Shown piece by piece: positions 15,155 through 23,598 of a DNA stretch of 24,831 bases. Source of the DNA: JAEUOS01 sp040382235 (GTDB lineage: Bacteria > Pseudomonadota > Gammaproteobacteria > Burkholderiales > JAEUOS01). Each line of letters begins with the position of its first letter. Within the stretch, counting starts at the first letter, position 1. Both the position numbers and the translations under genes were made by a program. The notes under the pieces were generated by a model. It made no database searches and had not been told where the DNA came from. It saw nothing but the letters and a program-made list of their open reading frames with translations. The DNA is taken from contig JBEIFV010000086.1 in assembly GCA_040382235.1 (NCBI GenBank), positions 1-24,831 on the forward strand, in the 5' to 3' direction.

Positions 15155-15199
15155 GCGGGTCTCCTCAACAAAAGCGTCTTGCGCCAATCGGGTAGCGCG

Positions 15200-16045
15200 T
15201 CATTTCGTCGGGGCGTACTTCGCGCCGTCCCAGGCAAGCCGCGTCGGACCGGGAATCGCCCGCTGCGGCTGCGGATGCTCCGTATCCCCAGGCAAGGCCA
15301 GACAGCGCACGCCATCCTCTTCAAAGGTCACCGGCTGCAACACCGGTGGTCGCCGCGAGCGTGCATCGGCAAGCAGGTTTTCCACCCCGTCGTACATGGC
15401 CAGGTGCTGCAGGCTCATGTAGGTGGGTGGTGCCAGCTTGATGCTGCCTGTTTCCCAGCGCGCAAGCGCCGCGCGCGGGCGCAACCACTCGCTGTGCGTG
15501 GCTTCATGGTCATCATGCACCGCCGCCTGCTCCGGTGGCGCCAGCGCCAGAAAAAACCGCGCGTCAAAGCGCTTGGCGAGAATCGCCGGAGTGACCCAGC
15601 GCACCCAGGGCACCAGCGCCGCGGCGTCGAGCATGGCATCGATAGAAGCCAGCACGTGGTCGAGCGGTTCCTTGGAATTGAGGCGCTCGCGCGCGGCCTT
15701 GAGATCGCCGGTCATGCCATGCGCCAACAGGACACCGGCTTCCTCAAAGGTTTCACGCGCCGCGGCCACGAACATGCCGGCCGCCCGCTCTCGCGGCAGC
15801 GCTTCGCCCAATGCGGCGACATCGAGCGTCTCGATGCCCTGCACGCGCGCCAGCATTGCCGCCGAACTATCGCTCAGGTCGACCTTGCCGCCGGGAAATA
15901 CATGCGCTTCGCCCAGCACGTCGGACAGGCCGCTGCGCTTGACCATGAAAACCTCAAAGCCGGCGGGCGCGCTGCGCAACAGCAGCACGGTGGCGGCATC
16001 GCGTGGCAGCGCGATTTCCTTGTTCGCGTCCGGTCCGAATTGCAT
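15200..16045 (-). CDS. NUDIX hydrolase, NUDT19-like (copy 1)
   Basis: The protein has 281 residues. ATG 16045 shares one base with the tag stop (TGATG) and has GGAGGG just upstream. After an N-terminal strand (TVLLLR) come FPGGKVD (50-56) and, after a ~35-residue insertion, the Nudix helix AAARETFEEAGVLL (94-107) with the R-E-x-x-E-E metal ligands. The split Nudix box and length are typical of NUDT19-like CoA/acyl-CoA diphosphatases. The later WVRWVTP and RFDARFFLA segments are also shared with the second NUDIX protein. The substrate is inferred, not shown. Confidence 0.85.
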   Translation of the reverse strand: MQFGPDANKEIALPRDAATVLLLRSAPAGFEVFMVKRSGLSDVLGEAHVFPGGKVDLSDSSAAMLARVQGIETLDVAALGEALPRERAAGMFVAAARETFEEAGVLLAHGMTGDLKAARERLNSKEPLDHVLASIDAMLDAAALVPWVRWVTPAILAKRFDARFFLALAPPEQAAVHDDHEATHSEWLRPRAALARWETGSIKLAPPTYMSLQHLAMYDGVENLLADARSRRPPVLQPVTFEEDGVRCLALPGDTEHPQPQRAIPGPTRLAWDGAKYAPTK

Positions 16046-16635
16046 CAACCCTCCCCGGGCTTCACCTGCGCGTGGCGAAAACAGCCGACCTCATGGTCGT
16101 TGAACATGCCGGTGGCCTGCATCAAGGACTGGCAAATGGTCGGGCCGACGAACTTGCAACCATAGCCCAGCAAGGCCTTGCTCATGGCCGTCGACTGCGG
16201 GGTCGCCACCGGCGCGTCGCGGTACGAACGCCAGCGATTGGTGATTGGCGTAGCGCCCGCGAAGCGCCACAAAAAAACCCCCAGCGAGCCGTGCTCGTCA
16301 CGGATGCGGCGCACGGCTTTCGCGTTGATCACAGCGGCATTGACCTTGGCACGGTTGCGTACGATGCCGGGATCGGCAAGCAGCTTCTCGATTCTGGCGA
16401 CGCCGAACCGGGCGACGCGATCGGCGTCGAAGCCGGCGAAGGCCGCACGGTAGTTTTCGCGCTTCTTCAAAATGGTGATCCACGACAGGCCGGCCTGAGC
16501 TCCTTCGAGGATCAGCATTTCGAACAAATGCGTTTCGTCATGCGAGGGCACACCCCACTCATGATCGTGATAGCGCAGGTAAAGCGGATCATCGGAGACC
16601 CAGCCGCAACGCTGCACCGGCGTGGCCTGCGCCAT
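16045..16635 (-). CDS. tag: DNA-3-methyladenine glycosylase I
   Basis: The protein has 196 residues. The zinc-snap ligands are all present: Cys10 (RCGW), His25 (HDHEWG), His181 and Cys185 (HEVGCFRH). The catalytic pocket includes Glu44 in LEGAQAGLSW with Trp52, and the conserved LGYGCKFVGPTI is intact. It removes 3-methyladenine from alkylated DNA. ATG 16635 starts 3 nt beyond the stop of the preceding NUDIX gene; a TTG at 16641 is a possible alternative. It is placed between two NUDIX paralogues in one coupled transcription unit. Confidence 0.95.
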   Translation of the reverse strand: MAQATPVQRCGWVSDDPLYLRYHDHEWGVPSHDETHLFEMLILEGAQAGLSWITILKKRENYRAAFAGFDADRVARFGVARIEKLLADPGIVRNRAKVNAAVINAKAVRRIRDEHGSLGVFLWRFAGATPITNRWRSYRDAPVATPQSTAMSKALLGYGCKFVGPTICQSLMQATGMFNDHEVGCFRHAQVKPGEG

Positions 16636-16637
16636 CG

Positions 16638-17549
16638 TCAAAGATCGGCGAACAAACTGTCGATGCCCTCGACGGGTTCGAAGCGGCCATCGCGAAAGAT
16701 CAGGCGGCTGGGTCCGGGCATGACGCGGGTCGGATTGGAATGCGCGGCGTCACCGGGGTATGCCACCACCCGCGTGCCTTCCTGCTCGAACGGCTGCGGG
16801 TCGATCAAGCGCGGCCACATGCCGGAATCCCGGTGCATCGCCACCGCGACGCTCGGGTAGGTCGCCAATTCCAGAAGACTCATCATCTGCGGCGCCGCCA
16901 GCATGATCTCGCGCGATCGAAAACGCTGCAATGCTTCGCGCGGACTCAGCCACACGCTTTCTGTAGCCTCGTGATTGTCGTGTCGCGCGATCTGGTCTTG
17001 CGGCGCCCGCGCCAGGAAGAAGCGCGAGTCGAAGCGCTTTCTGGCCAACGACGGCATTTTCGGCGTGACCCAGCGTGACCATGGCTTGAGAACACTGACG
17101 CTCAAGCGCAAGTCGAGTTCCTCAAGCACCTCGATGAAGGAAAAGCCGGCGCGCACGCGACGGGTCGCCTCTTCGGCATACTCGGCACCTGCCGGCGCCC
17201 CGTCCTTGAGCGTCGCCAGGAGCAAGCCGGCCTCCTCAAAGGTTTCACGCGCGGCCGCGACAAAGCATGCGGCCGCGGCCCGCACTTCGAGCCCGGGATC
17301 GCCGAGCGCCGCGTGCAATGCGTCGCAGTCGCAATCGATGCGCGCCAGCATGTCTTCATCGCTGTCGGCACGGTCGACCTTGCCTCCCGGAAAAACGTAA
17401 GCGCCGCCCAGGACCTCGGAATCGTCGTGACGCCTTTGCATCAGAAGCTCCAGGCCATCGGTGCCGTCCCGCAGCAAGAGGACGGTGGCCGATGGCCGCG
17501 GTGGTGTCTCGACGACTTCGTGATTGATGCGGAATTGCGGAGAACTCAT
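16638..17549 (-). CDS. NUDIX hydrolase, NUDT19-like (copy 2)
   Basis: The protein has 303 residues, start ATG 17549 with TGGAG upstream; the longer frame to 17858 is not family-like. It has the same architecture as copy 1: TVLLLR, FPGGKVD (53-59), RETFEEAG (101-108), then WSRWVTP, RFDSRFFLA, and the C-terminal VMPGPSRLIF close to copy 1's AIPGPTRLAW. The N-terminal half differs by a longer insertion with CDCD. It is a likely diphosphatase of CoA or nucleotide derivatives. It leads the minus-strand run NUDIX2-tag-NUDIX1. Confidence 0.85.
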   Translation of the reverse strand: MSSPQFRINHEVVETPPRPSATVLLLRDGTDGLELLMQRRHDDSEVLGGAYVFPGGKVDRADSDEDMLARIDCDCDALHAALGDPGLEVRAAAACFVAAARETFEEAGLLLATLKDGAPAGAEYAEEATRRVRAGFSFIEVLEELDLRLSVSVLKPWSRWVTPKMPSLARKRFDSRFFLARAPQDQIARHDNHEATESVWLSPREALQRFRSREIMLAAPQMMSLLELATYPSVAVAMHRDSGMWPRLIDPQPFEQEGTRVVAYPGDAAHSNPTRVMPGPSRLIFRDGRFEPVEGIDSLFADL

Positions 17550-17917
17550 GTTTGGCTCCAGCCTTCTGCGCCGGATCGATCGACCGGCAGGCGGTGAAGA
17601 AGACGCTTGTAGTTCGCGCAGGTCAAGGTGCCCACGCTCGCGCCAGCACCGCCGTCGAGGCGCCATTTTGCCGCCGCAAGATACGCGGCTATCGGCCCGC
17701 CCGTCAGCTTGATACCTGCATGCGCAAACGAAACGAGGGTCACTGAAGAAGCCGCTTGAGCAGGAAAAGGGGATCGGATTTCGAACACGCCGCTGCGATT
17801 TTTGCGCGCCTTGCAGGCTTTTTGGCCACCTGTCCAGCCGGTTACAATCGCCCCGCATTATCGACCGTAGGGCCGATTATTGCAAACCAGCCGCGCGTTT
17901 TTTTGGAGACAGTATCA
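17550..17917. other. Divergent intergenic region between NUDIX copy 2 and the Ldh-family gene
   Basis: This 368-base stretch has no supported gene. It must carry the promoters of two divergent units. On the plus side a promoter candidate lies at 17820-17848. On the minus strand an 80-codon frame (17788-17546) fills part of it but matches nothing and has no ribosome site. Confidence 0.5.
17820..17848 (+). promoter_or_regulatory. Candidate promoter of the Ldh-family gene
   Basis: TTTTGG (17820-17825), a 17-nt spacer and TACAAT (17843-17848) give a plausible sigma70 promoter about 70 nt upstream of the ATG at 17918. Confidence 0.4.
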
Positions 17918-18973
17918 ATGCAGCCACGCTACGCCGCCACCGCACTGACAACCCACGCCCATACCCTGCTCACGGCCGCCGGAATGGATGCCGACAAGGC
18001 CACCACGGTAGCCGAGGTACTGGTTGAGGGCGATCTGCTGGGACACGACACGCATGGCCTGGCGCTGCTCGGCCCCTACCTGGGCGAACTTGAAGCCGGC
18101 GCGATGACCAAAAGCGGTGCACCAGTGGTGATCAACCAGCGCCCTGCCACGCAGGTGTGGGATGGCTTGCGCCTGCCCGGCCCGTGGCTGGTGGTACAGG
18201 CTCTGGAAGCCTGCGCCGCCATGGCGCGTACCTACGGCACCGGCACAGTGGTGATACGCCGCTCGCACCACATCGCCGCGCTGGCTGCCTACCTCAAGCG
18301 CGCCACCGACCAGGGACTCCTGATGCTGCTTTACTGCAGCGATCGCAACAGCGCCAGCGTTGCGCCCTATGGCGGACGCGACCCGGTATTCACGCCCAAC
18401 CCGATGGCCTTCGGCATTCCCACCAGCGGGGAGCCCATCCTGGTGGATGTATCGTGTTCGATCACCACCAACGGCATGAGTGGCCGGCTGGCCAAGGAAG
18501 GCAAGCGCTTTCCGGGGAAGTGGCTGCTCGATGACAAGGGTGATCCCACCGATGACCCCAAGTTCGGCCTGCCTGGCGGCGGCGGAACCATCCAGTTGCT
18601 CGGCGGCACGGATGCCGGTCACAAGGGCTACGGCCTGACGCTGCTGGTGGAAACGCTCACCGGTGGCCTTGCGGCCCACGGCCGCGCCGACCCCAAGGAT
18701 GGCTGGGGCGCGACCGTGTTCGTGCAATTGCTCGACCCGGAGGCATTCGGCGGCCTCGAAGGGGCAACGCGACAAATCGACTTCGTGGCGGCCGCCTGCC
18801 ATGCCTCGACGCCACGCGTCGCCGGCCAAGCGGTACGTCTGCCTGGGGAACGCGCGCAGGCGCGGCGGGCCGAGCAAATCGCCCATGGCCTGCTGTTGCA
18901 TCCGTCGATCATGCCGATGCTTCTGCCGTGGGCGCAGAAACTCGGCTTGAGCGCGCCTCAGCCTCTACCTTGA
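17918..18973 (+). CDS. Ldh-family (malate/L-lactate-type) NAD(P)-dependent oxidoreductase
   Basis: The protein has 351 residues. ATG 17918 has GGAG about nine bases upstream. The family signature is present: GDLLGHDTHGLALLGPYL (His46 region), a substrate/cofactor-binding segment VVIRRSHHIAALAAYLKRA, PYGGRDPVFTPNPMAFGIP, and near the C-terminus GGTDAGHKGYGLTLLVETL. This is the YlbC/MdhII/AllD fold, distinct from classical lactate dehydrogenases, and oxidises L-2-hydroxyacids such as malate, sulfolactate or ureidoglycolate. The substrate here is unknown. It converges with the hydratase gene (4-bp gap). Confidence 0.9.
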   Translation: MQPRYAATALTTHAHTLLTAAGMDADKATTVAEVLVEGDLLGHDTHGLALLGPYLGELEAGAMTKSGAPVVINQRPATQVWDGLRLPGPWLVVQALEACAAMARTYGTGTVVIRRSHHIAALAAYLKRATDQGLLMLLYCSDRNSASVAPYGGRDPVFTPNPMAFGIPTSGEPILVDVSCSITTNGMSGRLAKEGKRFPGKWLLDDKGDPTDDPKFGLPGGGGTIQLLGGTDAGHKGYGLTLLVETLTGGLAAHGRADPKDGWGATVFVQLLDPEAFGGLEGATRQIDFVAAACHASTPRVAGQAVRLPGERAQARRAEQIAHGLLLHPSIMPMLLPWAQKLGLSAPQPLP

Positions 18974-18977
18974 AAGC

Positions 18978-19802
18978 TCAGGCGCTTATCTCCATCCGTA
19001 CTTCGCCCACACCATCGACCACAAACAACACGCGGTCCCCTACCTGCGGAAAGCGCGTCGTCACCAGGCTGCCGGTGGTCACGAACTCGCCAGCCCGCAA
19101 GCCCTGGCCGCGCGTCTGCAGGTGCCGCACTATCCACAGCATCGCATCCAGCGGATGCCCGAGCACATCGCGCCCATGACCTGCCCCAGCCTCCACGCCA
19201 TTGACAGTGGCCACACCGCGCACCGTGGCCAGGTCAAGCCCTTGCCAATCGGTTTTCCAGTCGCCCAACACCACGCCATGGTTCCATGCGTTGTCGGCAG
19301 CCAGCGACAGCATGGTCGCGCCCTCGTCCTTGCCAAAGCGGCTGTAGTCTGCGCCGCGATCGTCGATCAGTTCAAACGCCGCGCATACCCCGCCAATGTG
19401 CGCCGCAATTTCCTCGCGAGTAGCCGGCGGCGCATCGGCACGAGTATCGCTGCCAATCAGAAAGGCGAGCTCACATTCGAAGCCCATATGCACGCCCGCG
19501 CTCGCGCTGATGCTGGCAGGCGAGCGCTGCACGGCGCTCGCCAGCACCTGGCCGGCGATCGAGTCGCCGTAGCCGACGAACGCGCGCATGGCCGGCGTGG
19601 TCAACGCGATCTTGTGTCCGACGCGCGGCCCGCGCCCGGCCGCGCAGCGCAGGGCCACCAGCGCTTCCTGCACATCGTAGGCCTCGCCAACCGATGCCGG
19701 CATTGCGTCGCCGGCAAGCGGAGAGAAAGTTCGGCGCTGCGCGCGCTCGCCGTCGAGCCAGCGCGCGGCCGCGGTGATTCGCTGCTTGGTAGTCTGGTTC
19801 AT
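18978..19802 (-). CDS. 2-keto-4-pentenoate hydratase-like protein (FAH superfamily)
   Basis: The protein has 274 residues; ATG 19802 is preceded by AAGGGGGG. Metal-binding glutamates are visible: Glu109 and Glu111 in GFECELAFLI and Glu144 in AAFELIDDRG. The substrate-side lysine lies in VGHKIALTT (Lys64), and GHPLDAMLW follows toward the C-terminus. MhpD/DmpE-type hydratases add water to 2-hydroxy-penta-2,4-dienoate to give 4-hydroxy-2-keto-acids, the substrate type of HpcH-like aldolases such as the one 4 kb away. No ring-cleavage genes are nearby, so a role in aromatic degradation is not shown. Confidence 0.88.
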   Translation of the reverse strand: MNQTTKQRITAAARWLDGERAQRRTFSPLAGDAMPASVGEAYDVQEALVALRCAAGRGPRVGHKIALTTPAMRAFVGYGDSIAGQVLASAVQRSPASISASAGVHMGFECELAFLIGSDTRADAPPATREEIAAHIGGVCAAFELIDDRGADYSRFGKDEGATMLSLAADNAWNHGVVLGDWKTDWQGLDLATVRGVATVNGVEAGAGHGRDVLGHPLDAMLWIVRHLQTRGQGLRAGEFVTTGSLVTTRFPQVGDRVLFVVDGVGEVRMEISA

Positions 19803-19900
19803 GATCGCTTCCCCCCTTGCGTGAATTCAGCCTCAATTATCGGCCCTCCATGCCCACAGGTCGAATCCGTGCACCGCTGCCGGTTTGCAACTTGCGCACC

Positions 19901-20806
19901 ATGCTGAGCCGGTCAGAGCCGAACCGGCGCCGCGGCTTGATCCTCATGATCGGCGCTGGCCTGTGCTGGAGCATGGGTGGCCTGGTCGTGCGCTCGCTGA
20001 CTCTGCAGGATGCCTGGGCAATCGTGTTTTGGCGCTCGATCTTCATGGCCCTGTTCGTGGCGGTGGTGCTGCTGCTTCTGCATCGTCGCACCATGCTGAC
20101 CGAAATACGCGGGATCGGCCCGGCCGGCTGCGTGGCCGCGCTATGCCTTGCCGCGCAAATTTATTTTTTCATACTTGCACTACGCAATACCTCGACTGCA
20201 CACACCTTCGTGCTGATGAGCATCTCGCCCCTGGTGACCGCGGCGGCCGGGCGCCTGGTCCTCGGTGAGCGTGTGGCGTGGACCACCTGGATCGCGATCG
20301 GCGTGGCGCTTGCCGGCATCGGCGTGATGTTCGGCGATGGCTTCGGCGAGCAGTCCGGGCGTGCACACATGATCGGAAACCTGTTCGCCCTCTGCATACC
20401 GCTCGCCTACGCCTGCCAGATACTCGCGGTGCGGAGGGTGCGCGGCAGCGCTGGCGCGCCGCCCAACCTGCTGCCGACCATACTGGTCGGTGGCCTGATC
20501 GCAGCCGCGCCGGCAGCGTTGTTGGCGCCAAGCCTGGCAGCCAGCACGCCCGACATGCTGTTGCTGGCCTTCATGGGCTGTATCCAGCTGGGTCTGGGCT
20601 GCCTGCTGATGACGCTTGCGGTACCGCATTTGCGCGCCGCCGAAATGGGCCTTCTGGCCTTGCTCGAAACCATTCTTGCGCCGCTCTGGGTATGGCTGGG
20701 CCTCGGTGAAACGCCGGGCACGGCGGCCCTCATCGGGGGCGCCATGATCATTGGCGCTCTGCTGGTCAACGGGCTCCTGAGCCTGCGCCACGACTCTCGG
20801 CGCTAG
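19901..20806 (+). CDS. DMT-superfamily (EamA) transporter, copy A
   Basis: This protein of about 301 residues has ten predicted membrane helices in two EamA repeats. The first helix is GLILMIGAGLCWSMGGLVV, the repeat mark is RNTSTAHTFVLMSISPLVTAAAGRLVLGER, and the second half ends in LLETILAPLWVWLGLGE with a GGAMIIGALLVNG helix. Members export or import small metabolites such as amino acids; the cargo is unknown. The start is uncertain: ATG 19901 gives the usual short cytoplasmic tail, while ATG 19850 and GTG 19817 are in frame; none has a clear ribosome site. The 3' end overlaps the next gene's 3' end by 41 bp on the opposite strand. Confidence 0.88.
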   Translation: MLSRSEPNRRRGLILMIGAGLCWSMGGLVVRSLTLQDAWAIVFWRSIFMALFVAVVLLLLHRRTMLTEIRGIGPAGCVAALCLAAQIYFFILALRNTSTAHTFVLMSISPLVTAAAGRLVLGERVAWTTWIAIGVALAGIGVMFGDGFGEQSGRAHMIGNLFALCIPLAYACQILAVRRVRGSAGAPPNLLPTILVGGLIAAAPAALLAPSLAASTPDMLLLAFMGCIQLGLGCLLMTLAVPHLRAAEMGLLALLETILAPLWVWLGLGETPGTAALIGGAMIIGALLVNGLLSLRHDSRR

Positions 20807-21728
20807 CGGCCTGCCGGCGTTCCAGCAGGTTGTTTGCCACCAAGGCGCCGATCACCACACCGGCGCCAACCCATTCAACCGGCAGCGGCATGTGCCCACG
20901 CAGCGCGTCGACCGCGAACACCGCCACCGGAGTGGCGTTGGCGATCAGCAGGGTGTTGACCGCGCCGAGCCGAGCGACGGCGATGGCAAACAGGAAAATC
21001 GCCACATAGAACGGAAACACACCGATGTACACAATCGCCGGCAATTGCGTCAACACCGTCGCCGACTCGGGCATCTGCGCAATCCCGAACGGCGTAAGGA
21101 TGGCGGTCAAAATGCAGATGCCGGCCGTACCGGCCAGACAGGCTAGCGTGGTGTAGCGCAGCGGCGACCAGGTCGCAAAGCGCTGCGCTCCCAGTGTGTA
21201 AACGATCCAGCCCAGGGCGCCGACAAAAGCCATCGCGTCGCCGATCAGAGAGCCCCCGCTCAGCGCCTGGGTGAAGTCGCCACGAGTGATCACCAGCGCC
21301 AGGCCACCGAAGGCGACCAGGATGCAGGCCATGGTGTGGGTGGCCGGGCGGGTGCCGCGGCTGATCCAGAACCAAAAGGCGGTCAACATCGGCTGCAGCG
21401 CCATGATCACCGAAATATGTCCCGGACTGGTGTAGTACAAGGCCCAGAACACGATCAATCCGAACACCATGAAGCCGGCGCAGCCGTGCAGCAACAAAGA
21501 GATGCCGCGCCCTTCGGTGGAAAATGCCGCCGCTCCTTCGCGCCACCATAGGGTCAAGGCAAACAGCAATGCACCGATGGCGTAGCGCAGCACGCCGAAG
21601 TAATAGTGGTCCATGGTCTGCAGCACGTGCTGGGACAGTGGTAACTGGGTACCCCACAGCAACACCGTAACCACCATGCCCGCGGTGGCGAGAGTCCGCG
21701 CCCGGGCATCGGATGCCCCCCTCAGCAT
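20766..21728 (-). CDS. DMT-superfamily (EamA) transporter, copy B
   Basis: The protein has 320 residues with ten hydrophobic segments. The first is TLATAGMVVTVLLWGTQLPL. YYTSPGHISVIMALQPMLTAFWFW marks the first EamA repeat, and LGAVNTLLIANATPVAVFAVDAL the second. It is only distantly like the neighbouring DMT protein, so this is not a recent duplication. It lies 52 bp downstream of the acyl-CoA ligase on the same strand and could share its transcript. The cargo is unknown. Confidence 0.9.
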   Translation of the reverse strand: MLRGASDARARTLATAGMVVTVLLWGTQLPLSQHVLQTMDHYYFGVLRYAIGALLFALTLWWREGAAAFSTEGRGISLLLHGCAGFMVFGLIVFWALYYTSPGHISVIMALQPMLTAFWFWISRGTRPATHTMACILVAFGGLALVITRGDFTQALSGGSLIGDAMAFVGALGWIVYTLGAQRFATWSPLRYTTLACLAGTAGICILTAILTPFGIAQMPESATVLTQLPAIVYIGVFPFYVAIFLFAIAVARLGAVNTLLIANATPVAVFAVDALRGHMPLPVEWVGAGVVIGALVANNLLERRQAASAESRGAGSGAR

Positions 21729-21780
21729 CGCCGCCCCGTGTGCGCGCCGGTCAAACAGGCATCCGCTGCAATTGCATCAG

Positions 21781-23409
21781 CTAAGCAGTCGGCGGACGGT
21801 GTTCGCGAAACTGTTCGCGCAACTTGACCTTGAGCATTTTGCCGGTGGCCCCGAGCGGAATCGCGTCGACGAAGGCAACATCGTCCGGCAGCCACCATTT
21901 GGCGATCTTGCCTTCGAAGAACTGCAGCAATTCCTCGCGCGACACATCCGTACCCGGCTTCCTGACCACCACCAGCAGGGGCCGCTCGTCCCATTTCGGG
22001 TGCGCGATACCGATCACCGCAGCCTGTAGTACCGCCGGGTGTGCGACAGCGATATTCTCCAGATCGATCGAACTGATCCACTCGCCGCCGGACTTGATCA
22101 CGTCCTTGCTGCGATCGGTGATCTGCATGTAACCATCGGGGCTGATCGATGCCACGTCGCCGGTTGGAAACCAGCCGTCGACAAGCGGATCGCCGCCCTC
22201 GCCCTTGTAGTAGCCACGCACCACCCATGGCCCCCTGACCAGCAGATCCCCGAAGGCCTTGCCGTCCCACGGCAGTTCTGCGCCGTCGCCGCCGACGATC
22301 TTCATGTCCACGCCGAACACCGCGCGACCCTGGGTGATTTCCACCTTGAATTGCTCTTCGGGCGATTGCGACAGATGCTTGGTCTTCAGGTTGCACACCG
22401 TGCCCAGTGGCGACATTTCGGTCATGCCCCAGGCATGCAGCACCTTGACCCCGTAATCTTCCTGGAAGGTCTTGATCATCGCTGGCGGGCATGAGGAGCC
22501 GCCGATCACGGTAGTCTTCAAACTCGAGAACTTCAGCCCGTTCTGCTTGAGATGCGCAAGCAATCCCAGCCAGACCGTGGGCACGCCCGCAGACATACTC
22601 ACTTTCTCGGTCTCAAACAGCTCGAAAACGCTCTTGCCATCAAGGTGCGGCCCCGGCAATACCAGTTTCGCACCGACCAGCGGGCAGGCATAAGCCAGGC
22701 CCCAGGAATTGACATGAAACATCGGCACCACCGGCAATATGCAGTCGCGTGCCGAGCAATTGAGACTGTCCGGCAACGCCGACGCGTAGGCGTGCAACAT
22801 GGTCGAACGATGGCTGTAGAGAGCCCCCTTGGGATTGCCGGTGGTGCCCGATGTGTAGCACAGCGACGAGGCGGTGTTCTCGTCGAAGCCAGGCCATGCG
22901 AGTTGATCGGAGGACGCGTTCAGGAGGTCTTCATAGCACAGCAGGCCCGCCAACCTTGAGTCGCGGGGCATGTGTGAACGATCGGTCATCAGCACCATGG
23001 CTTTGCAAGTCTTCAGGTGCCCGGCGATGCTTTCCACCAGAGGCAGAAAGGTCAAGTCGAAGAACAGAACCCGATCTTCAGCGTGATTGACGATCCAGGC
23101 GATCTGTTCCGGGAAAAGGCGGGGATTGATGGTATGCATCACCGCACCGATGCCTGATATGCCGTAGTACAACTCGAAATGTCGATAGCCGTTCCATGCC
23201 AGGGTGCCGACACGATCACCGAGACCTAAGCCCAGCGCGCGCAGCGCGTTGGCGGCACGCTTGGCACGCCGGTTGGCATCGGCATAGGTATAGCGATGCA
23301 TGCCACCTTCGACGGTACGCGACACGACTTCGCTATCAGCATGATGCCGCGCTGCATGTTCGATGACGGTGGAAATGAGCAGCGGTTGGCTCTGCATGAG
23401 ACCCAGCAT
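21781..23409 (-). CDS. Medium/long-chain fatty-acyl-CoA ligase (AlkK/FadD-like AMP-binding enzyme)
   Basis: The protein has 542 residues. ATG 23409 has GGAGAG about five bases upstream. Adenylate-forming motifs are all present: P-loop YTSGTTGNPKG (185-195), PMFHVNSWG, HAWGMTEMSP, GWFPTGD (412-418), DRSKDVIKSGGEWIS (432-446) and the C-terminal catalytic Lys524 in GATGKMLK. It activates fatty acids to acyl-CoA with ATP. Length and motif variants resemble AlkK-type medium-chain ligases more than classical FadD. No beta-oxidation genes lie next to it; a DMT transporter follows. Confidence 0.93.
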   Translation of the reverse strand: MLGLMQSQPLLISTVIEHAARHHADSEVVSRTVEGGMHRYTYADANRRAKRAANALRALGLGLGDRVGTLAWNGYRHFELYYGISGIGAVMHTINPRLFPEQIAWIVNHAEDRVLFFDLTFLPLVESIAGHLKTCKAMVLMTDRSHMPRDSRLAGLLCYEDLLNASSDQLAWPGFDENTASSLCYTSGTTGNPKGALYSHRSTMLHAYASALPDSLNCSARDCILPVVPMFHVNSWGLAYACPLVGAKLVLPGPHLDGKSVFELFETEKVSMSAGVPTVWLGLLAHLKQNGLKFSSLKTTVIGGSSCPPAMIKTFQEDYGVKVLHAWGMTEMSPLGTVCNLKTKHLSQSPEEQFKVEITQGRAVFGVDMKIVGGDGAELPWDGKAFGDLLVRGPWVVRGYYKGEGGDPLVDGWFPTGDVASISPDGYMQITDRSKDVIKSGGEWISSIDLENIAVAHPAVLQAAVIGIAHPKWDERPLLVVVRKPGTDVSREELLQFFEGKIAKWWLPDDVAFVDAIPLGATGKMLKVKLREQFREHRPPTA

Positions 23410-23533
23410 GTGACTCTCCGGATAGACGATTGCAAGCACGGACAAAGCTTCAAGATTATAGCTGCCACGCATGCTCTGCCTGGCGAGGCCAGCGCGGTTT
23501 CCGCATCCTGGCCATCGGGACGAACAACACAGG

Positions 23534-23563
23534 AAAAAGCCCGCACGCGAAACGCATGCGGGC
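23534..23563 (-). terminator. Rho-independent terminator of the FecR-like gene
   Basis: On the minus strand the 25-nt hairpin (23563-23539) has an 11-bp stem GCCCGCATGCG / CGCGTGCGGGC with a TTT loop and one U-G pair, followed directly by TTTTT (23538-23534). The same site read on the plus strand has a C-A mismatch and no T-run, so it acts in one direction, 36 nt after the stop codon at 23599. Confidence 0.85.
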
Positions 23564-23598
23564 CTTCTGTGCCGCCTTTCGGGGCGCCGAGCCGTGCG

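Noticed and set aside
17546..17788. 80-codon minus-strand frame upstream of NUDIX copy 2
   Set aside because: No recognisable family, no ribosome site, and it runs into the start codon of the NUDIX gene; kept only as a remark in the intergenic entry.
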